Assembly: GCF_009711475.1 (NCBI RefSeq)
Contig: NZ_SMMD01000946.1
Span: 1-26,213 of the forward strand
Direction: 5' to 3'
Source: Fulvivirga aurantia
GTDB taxonomy: Bacteria; Bacteroidota; Bacteroidia; Cytophagales; Cyclobacteriaceae
Length of the DNA stretch: 26,213 nt
This document shows positions 16,490 to 24,610 of the stretch, piece after piece; positions within the stretch are counted from its first letter, which is position 1, and every line of letters starts with the position of its first letter. Both the position numbers and the translations under genes were made by a program. The notes beneath the pieces were generated by a model, which saw only the letters and a program-made list of their open reading frames with translations, searched no databases and was not told the DNA's origin.

Positions 16490-17707
16490 CTATTTGGTTA
16501 CACGATACCGATACTTCTCAGGGCCTTTAAAGTGGCCGCTATCATAAGCATGAGTGCTCCAATGCTGTTTAGCGTAAGCAGCAAATGAACCCCAATCTTG
16601 AAGAGCCCATTCTAGTTCCACGGCTTTTGTGTCAGCATAATTTTCCATGCCTCGACACTCATCGACAAGACCAATAAAGCCTGAAGGTGAGGTTTGGTAT
16701 ATTTTAGTCCAGCCCTGATCTGCTACTAATTGGTAGCCTAGCACCTCTTCGTAAAATTGCTGCATTTTCAGCATGTCTTTGTGATAGGTCCAGGTGATAG
16801 AGCCATAAAAACTCAGATCATCGATTTTAGTGGCAACTTTTGGAGCATCTGCAAGTACTGCGATAAAAAGCTCGTTTTCGGGGTGCTGTTTAAACTGTTC
16901 GAACTCTAATAAATAATCGCCCGGGTCTATCGCAACGAACCCATCATGTGGGCCACCATTACGTGGTTTATAAGTGTATTTTATTGGTATTTCTTTTTCT
17001 TTTACATAGGCATACCATTGAGGTAATTGATCTGTCAGGAGTGCTATTGCAGTTGATTTTGGCTCATTGGCCGGATGATCATCATTGATGCTGTGTAGGC
17101 TAATAAAGGCATCATTTCCAATCATGAAGGTAGTGGAGTCTGTTTGAGGTAACCCAAGTATGCTATTATAAAAAGTAAGCGCCTCATCTAAGTCTTTATA
17201 GTATAAGTGGGTGATTTGATGGTTTACACCAAACATTTTAAGGTTTTGAAAATGGCTATTTTCGCTCAATAACCTGTTAATACCCTGCGAGTTGTAACCC
17301 AATAAGCGACCCAGTCTTCTTGCAAGTGCCATTTGCTCTACCATGTCCTCAGAATTGCTCTTAAGTATATCCTCTTTTAATTGAAGATATTGTTTTAACC
17401 TCTGTTCGGTATAAATAATAATAACGGTTTTGCCCTCAGTTACCTTCATGGGAAAAAGCATCGATTTTGGAAAGGAGTCTTCTCTGTATATCTGAACATT
17501 GCGATTTTCCGCAATTTGTTTAAACTCAAGCCAGGACTCATCAACAGCGTCCGGATCCATAGGATGATGTAAAGCCAAGGGCTTGGCCTGATTGGCCACC
17601 ATTTCGCAATATATGTCGAAAGCAGTAAGGCTGTCTTCCTTTTCTGCCTCACAAGAGACAAGCAACAATGTAAGTATTAAACAGGGGTAGGCTATTATAA
17701 ATCGCAT
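16490..17707 (-). CDS. Lipoprotein with two C-terminal VOC-like domains
   Basis: The 405-residue protein has a lipobox (LLVSC, Cys19). The first 150 residues are not recognised. Two VOC-like units follow: one at about 161-272 (HQITHLYYKDLDEALTFYNSILG opening, LLEFEQF closing, possible metal ligands H167 and E268 or E270) and one at about 300-404 (YGSITWTYHKDMLKMQQFYEEVLGY opening). The pair could form one glyoxalase-like active site. A VOC enzyme anchored in the envelope is unusual, since most are cytoplasmic. The function is unknown. Confidence 0.75.
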   Translation of the reverse strand: MRFIIAYPCLILTLLLVSCEAEKEDSLTAFDIYCEMVANQAKPLALHHPMDPDAVDESWLEFKQIAENRNVQIYREDSFPKSMLFPMKVTEGKTVIIIYTEQRLKQYLQLKEDILKSNSEDMVEQMALARRLGRLLGYNSQGINRLLSENSHFQNLKMFGVNHQITHLYYKDLDEALTFYNSILGLPQTDSTTFMIGNDAFISLHSINDDHPANEPKSTAIALLTDQLPQWYAYVKEKEIPIKYTYKPRNGGPHDGFVAIDPGDYLLEFEQFKQHPENELFIAVLADAPKVATKIDDLSFYGSITWTYHKDMLKMQQFYEEVLGYQLVADQGWTKIYQTSPSGFIGLVDECRGMENYADTKAVELEWALQDWGSFAAYAKQHWSTHAYDSGHFKGPEKYRYRVTK

Positions 17708-17793
17708 GAGCGAATATAAAGCAATGATTTAAAATAAAAGAACCTGGCTTGAAATAACATAGAGGATGACATAAACTATTCTTGTGCAAAAAT

Positions 17794-18672
17794 CTATTCT
17801 ACAACCTTGTAACGTCTGCCTTTTTTTAGAATTACACCTTCATGTCCTTCGAAGAATATAGGTATAGAAATGTCGTTTTCTTTTCTAACCACAAAGTGCA
17901 AGTGGGGGCCTCTGCTATAACCAGTAACTCCTGCAAAACCGATTTTTTGCCCTCTTTCTACTTGTTGCCCTTCTTTCACCAAGCTTCCTTGGTACTGTAA
18001 GTGAGCGTAATTGGCCATCGTACCATCAGAGTGAAGAATGATTATTCTATTGGCGGCTTTTACTAATTCCTTACCACCTTGCTTAGTAAACCAATCGATT
18101 ACCTTCACAACTATTCCCTCTCTGGCGGCATATACCGGCTCACCTACATTAAGTTGAAAATCAATAGCATACTTTGAGCGAATACTACGGTGAGAAGCTT
18201 TGCCATTAAAACTTTGACTTACTTCATACTTCTTGCCTTTCTTAAATGGGAATCTGTACAAATAACTGGTGTCCGGTTTTATCAAGGAGCTATGCCCCCA
18301 GAAATACCCGATTTTAGTGCTGTCATTAAACTTAGCTAATAATACAGAATCTGGTAATTGACTGATAAAACGTGCGACTTCTGTACTGTCTTTGGGCAAT
18401 ACCAGAAAAGATTTAGAATTTGCACTATCAGCTCTGGAATACAGGTAAACCTGGATGGGGGTAAGCAACTTATTTTTTACTACTAGAGCGATCGTGTCTT
18501 CCTTTTTACTCCAAGCAAAAGACAAATCATCGAGGTAAGAGGTAGGCTCATCGGGTTGTTTCTGTCCTTTTGTGGGGAGCGAAACCAAAATTAAGCTGAG
18601 TGCTATAATCAGATATTTCACCAAGGAGCGATGAATATTGGTGTGCATTAAATAAGAAGAGTAGAAGGTCAT
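17794..18672 (-). CDS. M23-family zinc metallopeptidase, exported
   Basis: The 292-residue protein has a hydrophobic export segment (about 18-34). An unrecognised N-terminal part of about 100 residues precedes the LytM domain, which has H161 and D171 (metal ligands), H224 (NYAHL) and HLHF (H257, H259). All expected catalytic residues are present, so it is probably an active cell-wall endopeptidase that cuts peptide cross-links in peptidoglycan. The start overlaps the DoxX-like stop by 4 nt (ATGA), which suggests coupled translation; Met9 is an alternative. Confidence 0.9.
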   Translation of the reverse strand: MTFYSSYLMHTNIHRSLVKYLIIALSLILVSLPTKGQKQPDEPTSYLDDLSFAWSKKEDTIALVVKNKLLTPIQVYLYSRADSANSKSFLVLPKDSTEVARFISQLPDSVLLAKFNDSTKIGYFWGHSSLIKPDTSYLYRFPFKKGKKYEVSQSFNGKASHRSIRSKYAIDFQLNVGEPVYAAREGIVVKVIDWFTKQGGKELVKAANRIIILHSDGTMANYAHLQYQGSLVKEGQQVERGQKIGFAGVTGYSRGPHLHFVVRKENDISIPIFFEGHEGVILKKGRRYKVVE

Positions 18673-19064
18673 TGGCTGATTTCTTTTTCTATCGATAATT
18701 TACCCGCGCCAGTAAAAAATAAGGTAAGGCAGCCAAATAGCATGGCCAGGGCAGGGGTCATACCTTCGATGCTGTCGTGATCTGGTATGTGGACAGCAAA
18801 GAATGCAACAATGAAGTTGAAAACTAAAACGATAGCAGCAAGGCGAGTTTTAAAACCAACTATTAAAAGAGCGCTACAAATAAATTGGACATAAACAGAA
18901 AGCAATGCACTCACTACTGGTAGCGGGAAGCTATGAGCTGCCAAGAACTCTGAAAACTCCAAAAGCTTGTCCCAGCTCAATATATTGTCGATTACACCAT
19001 AAATAAGCCTGAAACCAATAAACAGTCTGAGAATTAATAAACCGATGGCTGGGTTTGTTTTCAA
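18669..19064 (-). CDS. DoxX-family membrane protein
   Basis: The 131-residue protein has four predicted transmembrane segments (about 5-25, 48-66, 73-91, 102-117) and the DoxX pattern, including LRLFIGFRLIYGVIDNI at the N-terminus and GFKTRLAAIVLVFNF in the middle. DoxX relatives are inner-membrane proteins with poorly known roles, sometimes in thiol or oxidative stress responses. It is translated just ahead of the M23 peptidase, with which it overlaps by 4 nt. Confidence 0.85.
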   Translation of the reverse strand: MKTNPAIGLLILRLFIGFRLIYGVIDNILSWDKLLEFSEFLAAHSFPLPVVSALLSVYVQFICSALLIVGFKTRLAAIVLVFNFIVAFFAVHIPDHDSIEGMTPALAMLFGCLTLFFTGAGKLSIEKEISQ

Positions 19065-19167
19065 TGGTTAGTTATGCGTGGTCAATCGCAAATAGTATAG
19101 TGATTATTGAGAAATGTAATGATTTATGGTTTTAAGAACAAGAGGAATGAGGTTGACTAGATTTAAA

Positions 19168-19719
19168 TTAATGTGAGGTGATCCATTGAATATTATTGTA
19201 ATTGTAATTCACATCTATATTCCAGGGATCATTTCCATTTATATTGTTCCAGGGTTTTGTTTTTAATTCTCCGGTTGACCAATTATAATGACTTACTCTT
19301 AAATCTCCATCTCCAGCTTGTTTCGTATAGATATTGTTGCCCTGAATAGCATAGTAGTAACCAGGAAATTCAAGCAAATTGTTCTTTTGAATTAATATAA
19401 TTGCTCCTTGGTTTTCGCTTGTTTTTACTAAAATTATTTTATCTGAAGACCTCCTGTAGTTCGAGTAATAAAAACCATTGAGGTCGTCAATATATCCTAA
19501 GAATCTGGGTTCTGTTTCGTGCTCAGGAGTTGAAAGCCACACCAATTTTTCATTCTTGCTAGGCAGTTTTGATATAAGAACTGTAACAGTGAGTTGTCGT
19601 TGGGCTATTACCAGAGTATCTATTTGAATATTTAATTTTTGATGTTCTCTGAAAGATGGAGTTTGACCAAAAAGGTTACCCATCACTAGTATAAGAATAC
19701 ATATTGTCAATGCTCTCAT
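19168..19719 (-). CDS. Secreted protein of unknown function
   Basis: The likely start is the ATG at 19717-19719, giving 183 residues that begin MRALTICILILVMGNLFGQ, a clear signal peptide. The frame can extend to 19749 (193 residues). The mature part is rich in beta-strands, aromatic and Asn residues, with no cysteines and no recognised domain; the Tyr/Asn-rich C-terminal end (NYNYNN) is notable. It is AT-rich. The next gene upstream on the same strand encodes another secreted protein, so the two may form a unit. I do not recognise it. Confidence 0.6.
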   Translation of the reverse strand: MRALTICILILVMGNLFGQTPSFREHQKLNIQIDTLVIAQRQLTVTVLISKLPSKNEKLVWLSTPEHETEPRFLGYIDDLNGFYYSNYRRSSDKIILVKTSENQGAIILIQKNNLLEFPGYYYAIQGNNIYTKQAGDGDLRVSHYNWSTGELKTKPWNNINGNDPWNIDVNYNYNNIQWITSH

Positions 19720-19784
19720 AGGTGAAATTTCTAAGATATTGCGGAACACTTAATTTACGAGAGGTTGAAAATATAATAATGCAA

Positions 19785-20333
19785 TTAATTGTTGTTTTGG
19801 GTATAGTCAATAAGATATAAAGTCAGTTCTTGACTTTTTTTACTTCCAACAAACCCAACACCTCGTACAAAATAATGTAAATATAAGCTACGCTTTTTCT
19901 TCCTTAAATCTATAGCTTGAATAACCAAACAATCTTCAAAAGTCTTACTAGGAGTAACTAATCGCTCATGTGTGGAATATATTTGATGTTGCCAGGAGCC
20001 GTCATCAGTGGTCCAAGTATCATTTAAAGAAAAATTCTTTGGAACACTAAGGTGTTCTTGTCTTGTGGTTGGATTGAAATCGACTTGATTTCCTACACTA
20101 TCGATTCTTGAGTATAATGTATCTCTCAAACCCCAAGAATAAGTTCGTGTCAAACCAAAATACTCGTGATTCTCAAATTTGAATTTACCTTTAAGAACTT
20201 CGATACTCAAATAGCCATTCTGAAGCTTATACTTCCAACTTAGACCATGCGCTAATTGAATATATTCTTGACTTAATGAAAGGGTGATGGTCGAAATTAA
20301 ACATAGAATAGTCAAAGCTATTTTTGAGATCAT
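19785..20333 (-). CDS. Secreted protein of unknown function
   Basis: The 182-residue protein begins with a signal peptide (KIALTILCLISTITLSLSQ, cleavage near residue 21). The mature part looks beta-rich with many Tyr and Trp residues (LSWKYKL, YSWGLRDTLY, DDGSWQHQIY), and ends LYLIDYTQNNN. No catalytic motif is visible. The gene is AT-rich like its downstream neighbour, from which it is about 65 nt away by the chosen start. I do not recognise it. Confidence 0.65.
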   Translation of the reverse strand: MISKIALTILCLISTITLSLSQEYIQLAHGLSWKYKLQNGYLSIEVLKGKFKFENHEYFGLTRTYSWGLRDTLYSRIDSVGNQVDFNPTTRQEHLSVPKNFSLNDTWTTDDGSWQHQIYSTHERLVTPSKTFEDCLVIQAIDLRKKKRSLYLHYFVRGVGFVGSKKSQELTLYLIDYTQNNN

Positions 20334-20419
20334 ATCAGAGTTTTTCTATTAAAATTAGACCTAATGTGTGTTCTCATAGTATTGTTCTAAATTCAGTTGT
20401 AACCCTAATTGTTCATAGC

Positions 20420-20466
20420 AAAAAAATACCACCAGGTTAAATTCATATCTCAATCACCTGGTGGTA
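20420..20466 (-). terminator. Rho-independent terminator of the S9 peptidase gene
   Basis: TACCACCAGGT and ACCTGGTGGTA form a perfect 11-bp stem around an 18-nt loop, about 17 nt past the S9 gene stop. On the - strand it is followed by seven T residues (20420-20426). Confidence 0.9.
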
Positions 20467-20482
20467 CTCTTAAGCTTTCTAT

Positions 20483-22771
20483 TTATTCACTCTCTACAGT
20501 GATATTTTCCTTCAAATGAACGGCATAGAAGCCCATCATTGCTTCATAAAGTTGCATCCTGTTCTCTTCTTTACCAAAACCATGGCCTTCGTCATATTTC
20601 ACCATGTAAGGCACGTCAACTCCTTTGCCACGAAGCGCTTTTACAATTTGGTCGCTCTCGTCAATATTTACCCTTGGGTCATTGGCTCCCTGAACAACAA
20701 AAAGTGGTTTTTTTATTTTGTCTATATGGAAAACCGGAGAAACTTCATCCATAATCTCTTTCTCCTCAGGAACTTCCGGGTCGTACCAAATCGCCTTTAA
20801 GATAGGCAGGTAAGGAGCCCAGTAAGGGGGAATTGTTTCCATAAAGGTATATAGGTTGGATACACCCACATAATCAACACCACAAGCATATAGGTCAGGT
20901 GTTTTGGTGAGACCACGTAAAACGGCATAACCTCCATGACTACCTCCGTAGATTGCAGCTTTGTCTTTGTCTACCCAACCTTGCTCCACCACATACTTCA
21001 ACCCATCTTCTACATCATCCATGGCTTTACGGCCGATTTGTTTGAAACCGCTACGTAAAAACTCTTTCCCGTAGCCACCACTAATTCTAAAATTGACGTG
21101 TAACGTGGCATAACCACGGCTTGCAAATAACTGTGCTTCTGGGTTAAATCCCCATGAGTCGCGAATTCCTTGCGGTCCGCCATGAGGATTTACAATAACA
21201 GGTACTTTATTGCCCTCAAGTGCTTGCTTTGGTAAAGTAATGTACCCATGAAGCTTAACTCCATCTCTACTTTTGAAAGTAATAGGGCGCATCTCGGCCA
21301 TATCTTGTTCTTTCAATTGAGGCATAAGGTCAAACAATAACTTAACCTCATCTTTGGCTACATCATAAGAGTAATAGCGGCCATATAACTTATCACTGGT
21401 AACATAGATCAAATATTGGCTTTCATCATCAGTTTCGTCAGATAAGTAAAAATCGTAATTAGGGAACTCCTTTTGCAGGCGCTTATGCAGTTTTTTGTAG
21501 TAGTTACTTACCGGAATGATCTGATACTTTTCGCCTTCATAGCTAAAGTAGTCTAACTCCCAATCTCTATTACGTGAGATAGAAACTCCTGATACATCGT
21601 ACTCGTCATTGGCAAATAATTGCTCGATTACCTCATCTTTGGCTAAATCATATTGATAAATTTTAGCTTTATCAGAATCGAGGTTAGAAAGCACATAAGC
21701 ATCATGCGGATTATCAGTAGCATAGTTGAAACTGAGGATATTGAAAGTGTCATCCCACTTGGTGGTCTTCATCAATTCGTATTCACCCGGTTTGGTAGCG
21801 TAATACAACTCTGAGTTTACACCATCTTTGAGTCTTGAAAAACCGCGAAGATTACCATCTTTATCAAATATATAACCCATAATCGGGTTGGTGAGGTCAG
21901 TGTTTTCATACAGCTGCTCCGTTTCTCCTGTAATGATGTTGATTTTATAAGGATCAAACACCTGGGCGTTGTTCTTATTCATGGAAATGATCATATGATC
22001 TTTGTCCTCTTTTAGTAAAGCCAGAATCTCTACTCTTACGCCATCGTATGGAGTAAGCTCTTTACCATTAGACCCGTCTACGTTTACTGCAAAGAGGTGA
22101 TAGTCTTCATTACCACCTTTGTCCATAATGTAAATCAACCGGTTGTCGTTGGCCCAGCCGTAGCCACGTACCAGCTCTTCGCCTTCCGTGATCACGCGTT
22201 TTACCTCATTGGTTTTTATGTTTTTGACATATACATGGTTTTTGAGTTTTTCATCTTTCTCACGATAACTCATGTAAGTACCTTCGGGTGATAATTTGAA
22301 GGAAGATGAAGCAGGTTTTGCGAAGTAATCGGAGACCGAATATTTATACTCGCCTCTTTCTTTGTCTGCCAGTGCCGCTAACTCCTCATCTGAAGTAGGA
22401 AGCGCTGGATTACCGGGTTTTTCTAATTCACCCTTAGACAGACTTAAAGGAAATTCTTTACCAGCCTGTTTAAACGTTCCTTCCATTTTCTCTCCATTTA
22501 CCTGAGCCTCATAGGCGATTTGCCCTTGCATCAATGAGAGGCTGAGTTTTCCATCTTCATAACTTACCTTTTCTACGGGAATGCCATTTGCGCCTTGTGA
22601 TGGGCTGTCCATAGTAGCGGTGAGTGCATCATCGGTGCCTGAAAAATGAAATATTAAGGGGATTTCTTGTCCTGAGGCGCTGAGTTTTCCACTCCAGTCA
22701 CCTTCAATACTCTGTGCTTTTAGCATGCTTACCAACAGTGGTAGTGTGATTAATAAAATAAATTTTTTCAT
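20483..22771 (-). CDS. Secreted S9-family (prolyl oligopeptidase) serine peptidase
   Basis: The 762-residue protein has a signal peptide (about 1-20), a beta-rich lipocalin-like N-terminal module (about 22-115, EGDWSGKL and MEGTFKQAGKEFPL), a beta-propeller (about 140-490) and a C-terminal alpha/beta-hydrolase peptidase domain. The catalytic triad is Ser611 (GGSHGGY), Asp698 (GANDPR) and His730 (DEGHGF), all intact. It is probably exported and cleaves small peptides or dipeptides; the exact cleavage preference is unknown. The extra N-terminal module is not part of the classical S9 fold. It stands alone with its own terminator. Confidence 0.93.
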   Translation of the reverse strand: MKKFILLITLPLLVSMLKAQSIEGDWSGKLSASGQEIPLIFHFSGTDDALTATMDSPSQGANGIPVEKVSYEDGKLSLSLMQGQIAYEAQVNGEKMEGTFKQAGKEFPLSLSKGELEKPGNPALPTSDEELAALADKERGEYKYSVSDYFAKPASSSFKLSPEGTYMSYREKDEKLKNHVYVKNIKTNEVKRVITEGEELVRGYGWANDNRLIYIMDKGGNEDYHLFAVNVDGSNGKELTPYDGVRVEILALLKEDKDHMIISMNKNNAQVFDPYKINIITGETEQLYENTDLTNPIMGYIFDKDGNLRGFSRLKDGVNSELYYATKPGEYELMKTTKWDDTFNILSFNYATDNPHDAYVLSNLDSDKAKIYQYDLAKDEVIEQLFANDEYDVSGVSISRNRDWELDYFSYEGEKYQIIPVSNYYKKLHKRLQKEFPNYDFYLSDETDDESQYLIYVTSDKLYGRYYSYDVAKDEVKLLFDLMPQLKEQDMAEMRPITFKSRDGVKLHGYITLPKQALEGNKVPVIVNPHGGPQGIRDSWGFNPEAQLFASRGYATLHVNFRISGGYGKEFLRSGFKQIGRKAMDDVEDGLKYVVEQGWVDKDKAAIYGGSHGGYAVLRGLTKTPDLYACGVDYVGVSNLYTFMETIPPYWAPYLPILKAIWYDPEVPEEKEIMDEVSPVFHIDKIKKPLFVVQGANDPRVNIDESDQIVKALRGKGVDVPYMVKYDEGHGFGKEENRMQLYEAMMGFYAVHLKENITVESE

Positions 22772-23013
22772 AGGTAGAGTTTTTTTTGGGTTTATTCTAA
22801 AGATAATAAAATTACTTGCTGAGTTTTTCTAAACAGGGGGATTGCTCACGCGAAACATTGATTTTTTACGAGATGTGTAGGAGAGGGGTTGCCCAGTGTT
22901 TGGTTAATCTTTTGAAAAAATGACAAGCTCAATAAAACTGTGTTAAGTGGCGTGAGAGGCGATTAAATAACAGATCGGGGTAGCGATTCCAACTTGTGGG
23001 GAATAGCCTGATA
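22772..23013. other. Intergenic region between the DUF3592-like and S9 genes
   Basis: No coding frame or RNA gene is recognised in these 242 nt. The half next to 22772 should carry the S9 promoter; TATCTTTA occurs about 25 nt upstream of its start but lacks a clear -33 box. Confidence 0.4.
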
Positions 23014-23331
23014 TTACAAAGAGTCCTTTGGGTATATCGTTCCGTCATGAACTACGATTTCTACTTTTGCATCAACATTGTAGTATCTTCCTCCACTCTT
23101 GGCTTTCTTAATAAATCCCGTTCTGGTTTTGCCATACCTGTCTTTATATACAACTGTTGGATAATCTAACCAAGTCCATGTTCCACCAACCCTCATAAAT
23201 TTATTTTCGTAACCTGTTACTTCGCCAGTTGTATGAAAGCCTTCTTTCTTTATCTGTGCCGCTTTCCACTTATTTCTAACGAATAATAGTAGCACTAATA
23301 CAATGAAAATAATTGGTATGAAAGTGTCCAT
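23014..23331 (-). CDS. DUF3592-like small membrane protein
   Basis: The 105-residue protein has one N-terminal transmembrane segment (IPIIFIVLVLLLFV, about 5-18) followed by a beta-rich soluble part (GEVTGY, YPTVVYKDRYGKTRTG, YYNVDAKVEIVVHDG, IYPKD). This is the usual DUF3592 layout of an anchored domain of unknown function. The soluble part probably faces away from the cytoplasm. It starts an array of short - strand genes with long gaps between them. Confidence 0.65.
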   Translation of the reverse strand: MDTFIPIIFIVLVLLLFVRNKWKAAQIKKEGFHTTGEVTGYENKFMRVGGTWTWLDYPTVVYKDRYGKTRTGFIKKAKSGGRYYNVDAKVEIVVHDGTIYPKDSL

Positions 23332-23691
23332 TGATGGTTATAATCGTTATCGCCTGACTATTGGTTTGTTTGTTTCAGATGTGAAGAAAACTAAAGGATT
23401 GAAATCTACCAGATTAATCAACCACTTTTCTTTTTCCTTGGATGGAAAAGAAACAAAGCTGCCCAACTGCTGGCGGGAAATTAAGCCATGCCCAACAACA
23501 AACGTCCATGAAGCTTTAAACCTCTCGTACTGATTTGCGTGAAAGGAATATTTTTCGAGCTTTGAACCAAAGCTACAGAGACCTTGGCAAAGAACACAAA
23601 TCAAAAGAAGTATGAGCTAGTCGCACCTGTTTGATTAAAGGTGAGTGAAGGGGTGAGTTCTATATGTTTCAGTTGTCTGTGAGGCTTTACA
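23332..23691. other. Long non-coding gap with repeat elements
   Basis: The 360-nt gap has open frames of 85 (-) and 76 (+) codons, but neither has a convincing start or a recognised domain, and they overlap each other. The region holds two GCCCAAC heptamers (23461-23467, 23490-23496; GTTGGGC on the - strand) and the palindrome at 23558-23574. Its make-up resembles the other gaps of this region. A small gene on the - strand (23347-23604) cannot be fully ruled out. Confidence 0.4.
23558..23574. repeat. Palindromic copy of a short dispersed motif
   Basis: AGCTTTG-AAC-CAAAGCT is a perfect 7-bp inverted repeat. The 14-nt stretch TTTGAACCAAAGCT (23561-23574) recurs exactly at 24500-24513 in another gap, and in changed form at 26124-26137. 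Confidence 0.6.
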
Positions 23692-24213
23692 CTACATTTC
23701 TATCGTTTTCTTACATGATGGACAAACAAATTTATTATTCATTATTTCTGTCGGTGTCAATGTCAAAGATTCGTTGCAATTCGCACAAGTAATGCTTTCC
23801 CCACCAACGACAATTGTCTTTGCCAATAAGTCCCCAACTCTTTGATGGTCTGGTGTGTTTTTAACGGTTATTATCGCGACTAAACCAAAAAAGAAAAAAT
23901 CAATCATATCCATAAGGTGCCTCTTGAAGGCTTGTCCAAATGAAATTGCATTCCCAGTCTTTGTAATGACTCTTAGTCCTAAAATCAGTTTGCCAAGTGT
24001 CTGTCCTCTGATTGATTCAATGATTGGAAAGTAAATAACCCAAAAAATGAAAATCCACCAGCTTTTCGAGTCATTACTTAATGTGTATCCTCCTTCGTCA
24101 TTTGGTTCTCCGTATGTCACCACAAGCCAAGTAAAAAATATCAAGTAAAGACCGTAGTCGATAATTGTTGCGACACCACGTCTTAGGACTTTCGCTTCTG
24201 TCTTTATATTCAT
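23692..24213 (-). CDS. RDD-family membrane protein with C-terminal zinc ribbon
   Basis: With the ATG at 24211-24213 it has 173 residues; the frame extends to a TTG at 24234, which is less likely. The RDD domain has RRGVATIIDYGLY, transmembrane segments near 20-34, 54-70 and 107-122, and the GQTLGKLILGLRV signature. The C-terminal tail has two CxxC pairs (CANC and CPSC), which form a zinc-ribbon-like module. RDD proteins are membrane proteins, some of which act as transporters, mostly of unknown role. The zinc ribbon after RDD suggests a cytoplasmic metal-binding or interaction tail. Confidence 0.82.
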   Translation of the reverse strand: MNIKTEAKVLRRGVATIIDYGLYLIFFTWLVVTYGEPNDEGGYTLSNDSKSWWIFIFWVIYFPIIESIRGQTLGKLILGLRVITKTGNAISFGQAFKRHLMDMIDFFFFGLVAIITVKNTPDHQRVGDLLAKTIVVGGESITCANCNESLTLTPTEIMNNKFVCPSCKKTIEM

Positions 24214-24610
24214 TTTATGTAAGTCACTACTCAAACCCCTATTTCATTTAATGCCTTTCATAGGTACGTTTATTGAAGGGTCTAAAACTAGCACAATTTG
24301 GTACTAGAACCTAGTCATAATACAGCTGTTCACCAACCTGTCCACTAGGGGGGTAATTTATCCATAGTTTAAGAGTTGAAAGTGTGTATGAAATACCAAC
24401 TAAAAGTGGGTTGCCTAACTGAGAAGCTGAATGAATAGTAGCACTTAAGCATTAAAGGTCTCACACATTAAATATGCTCTTACATTGGTTAGCTTATGTT
24501 TTGAACCAAAGCTTGCCAGACCAACTGGCTGGTTGCCGTGTTTTAAAAATCTTGTTAGTCAGTCTAATTGACTTTAGGTAGTTATCTGGATACTACGCGT
24601 CCGTAACCAT
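24214..24610. other. 397-nt non-coding gap with repeat elements
   Basis: No coding frame, tRNA or other RNA gene is recognised. The gap has GCCTAAC (24413-24419; GTTAGGC on the - strand, identical to the classical integron core heptamer), the dispersed motif at 24498-24513, and an imperfect inverted repeat beside it (CCAGACCAACTGGCTGG, about 24517-24533). It separates the RDD and matrixin genes. Confidence 0.45.
24498..24513. repeat. Second copy of the dispersed intergenic motif
   Basis: GTTTTGAACCAAAGCT shares 14 exact nucleotides with the copy at 23561-23574. The neighbouring copy at 26124 begins with the same GTTTTGA. Confidence 0.55.

Noticed and set aside
23347..23604. 85-codon open frame on the - strand
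   Set aside because: It overlaps another open frame, lacks a recognised domain and ribosome site, and lies in a gap rich in repeat elements. It is kept only as an uncertain possibility.
24231..24234. TTG start for the RDD protein
   Set aside because: An ATG seven codons later sits directly before the conserved RDD start.
24413..24533. A complete integron attC site
   Set aside because: GTTAGGC is present on the - strand, but I could not find a matching RYYYAAC partner at the right spacing, nor the paired inner arms.
24240..24600. tRNA or other RNA gene in the long gap
   Set aside because: No cloverleaf arms or T-loop sequence were visible; only short inverted repeats.
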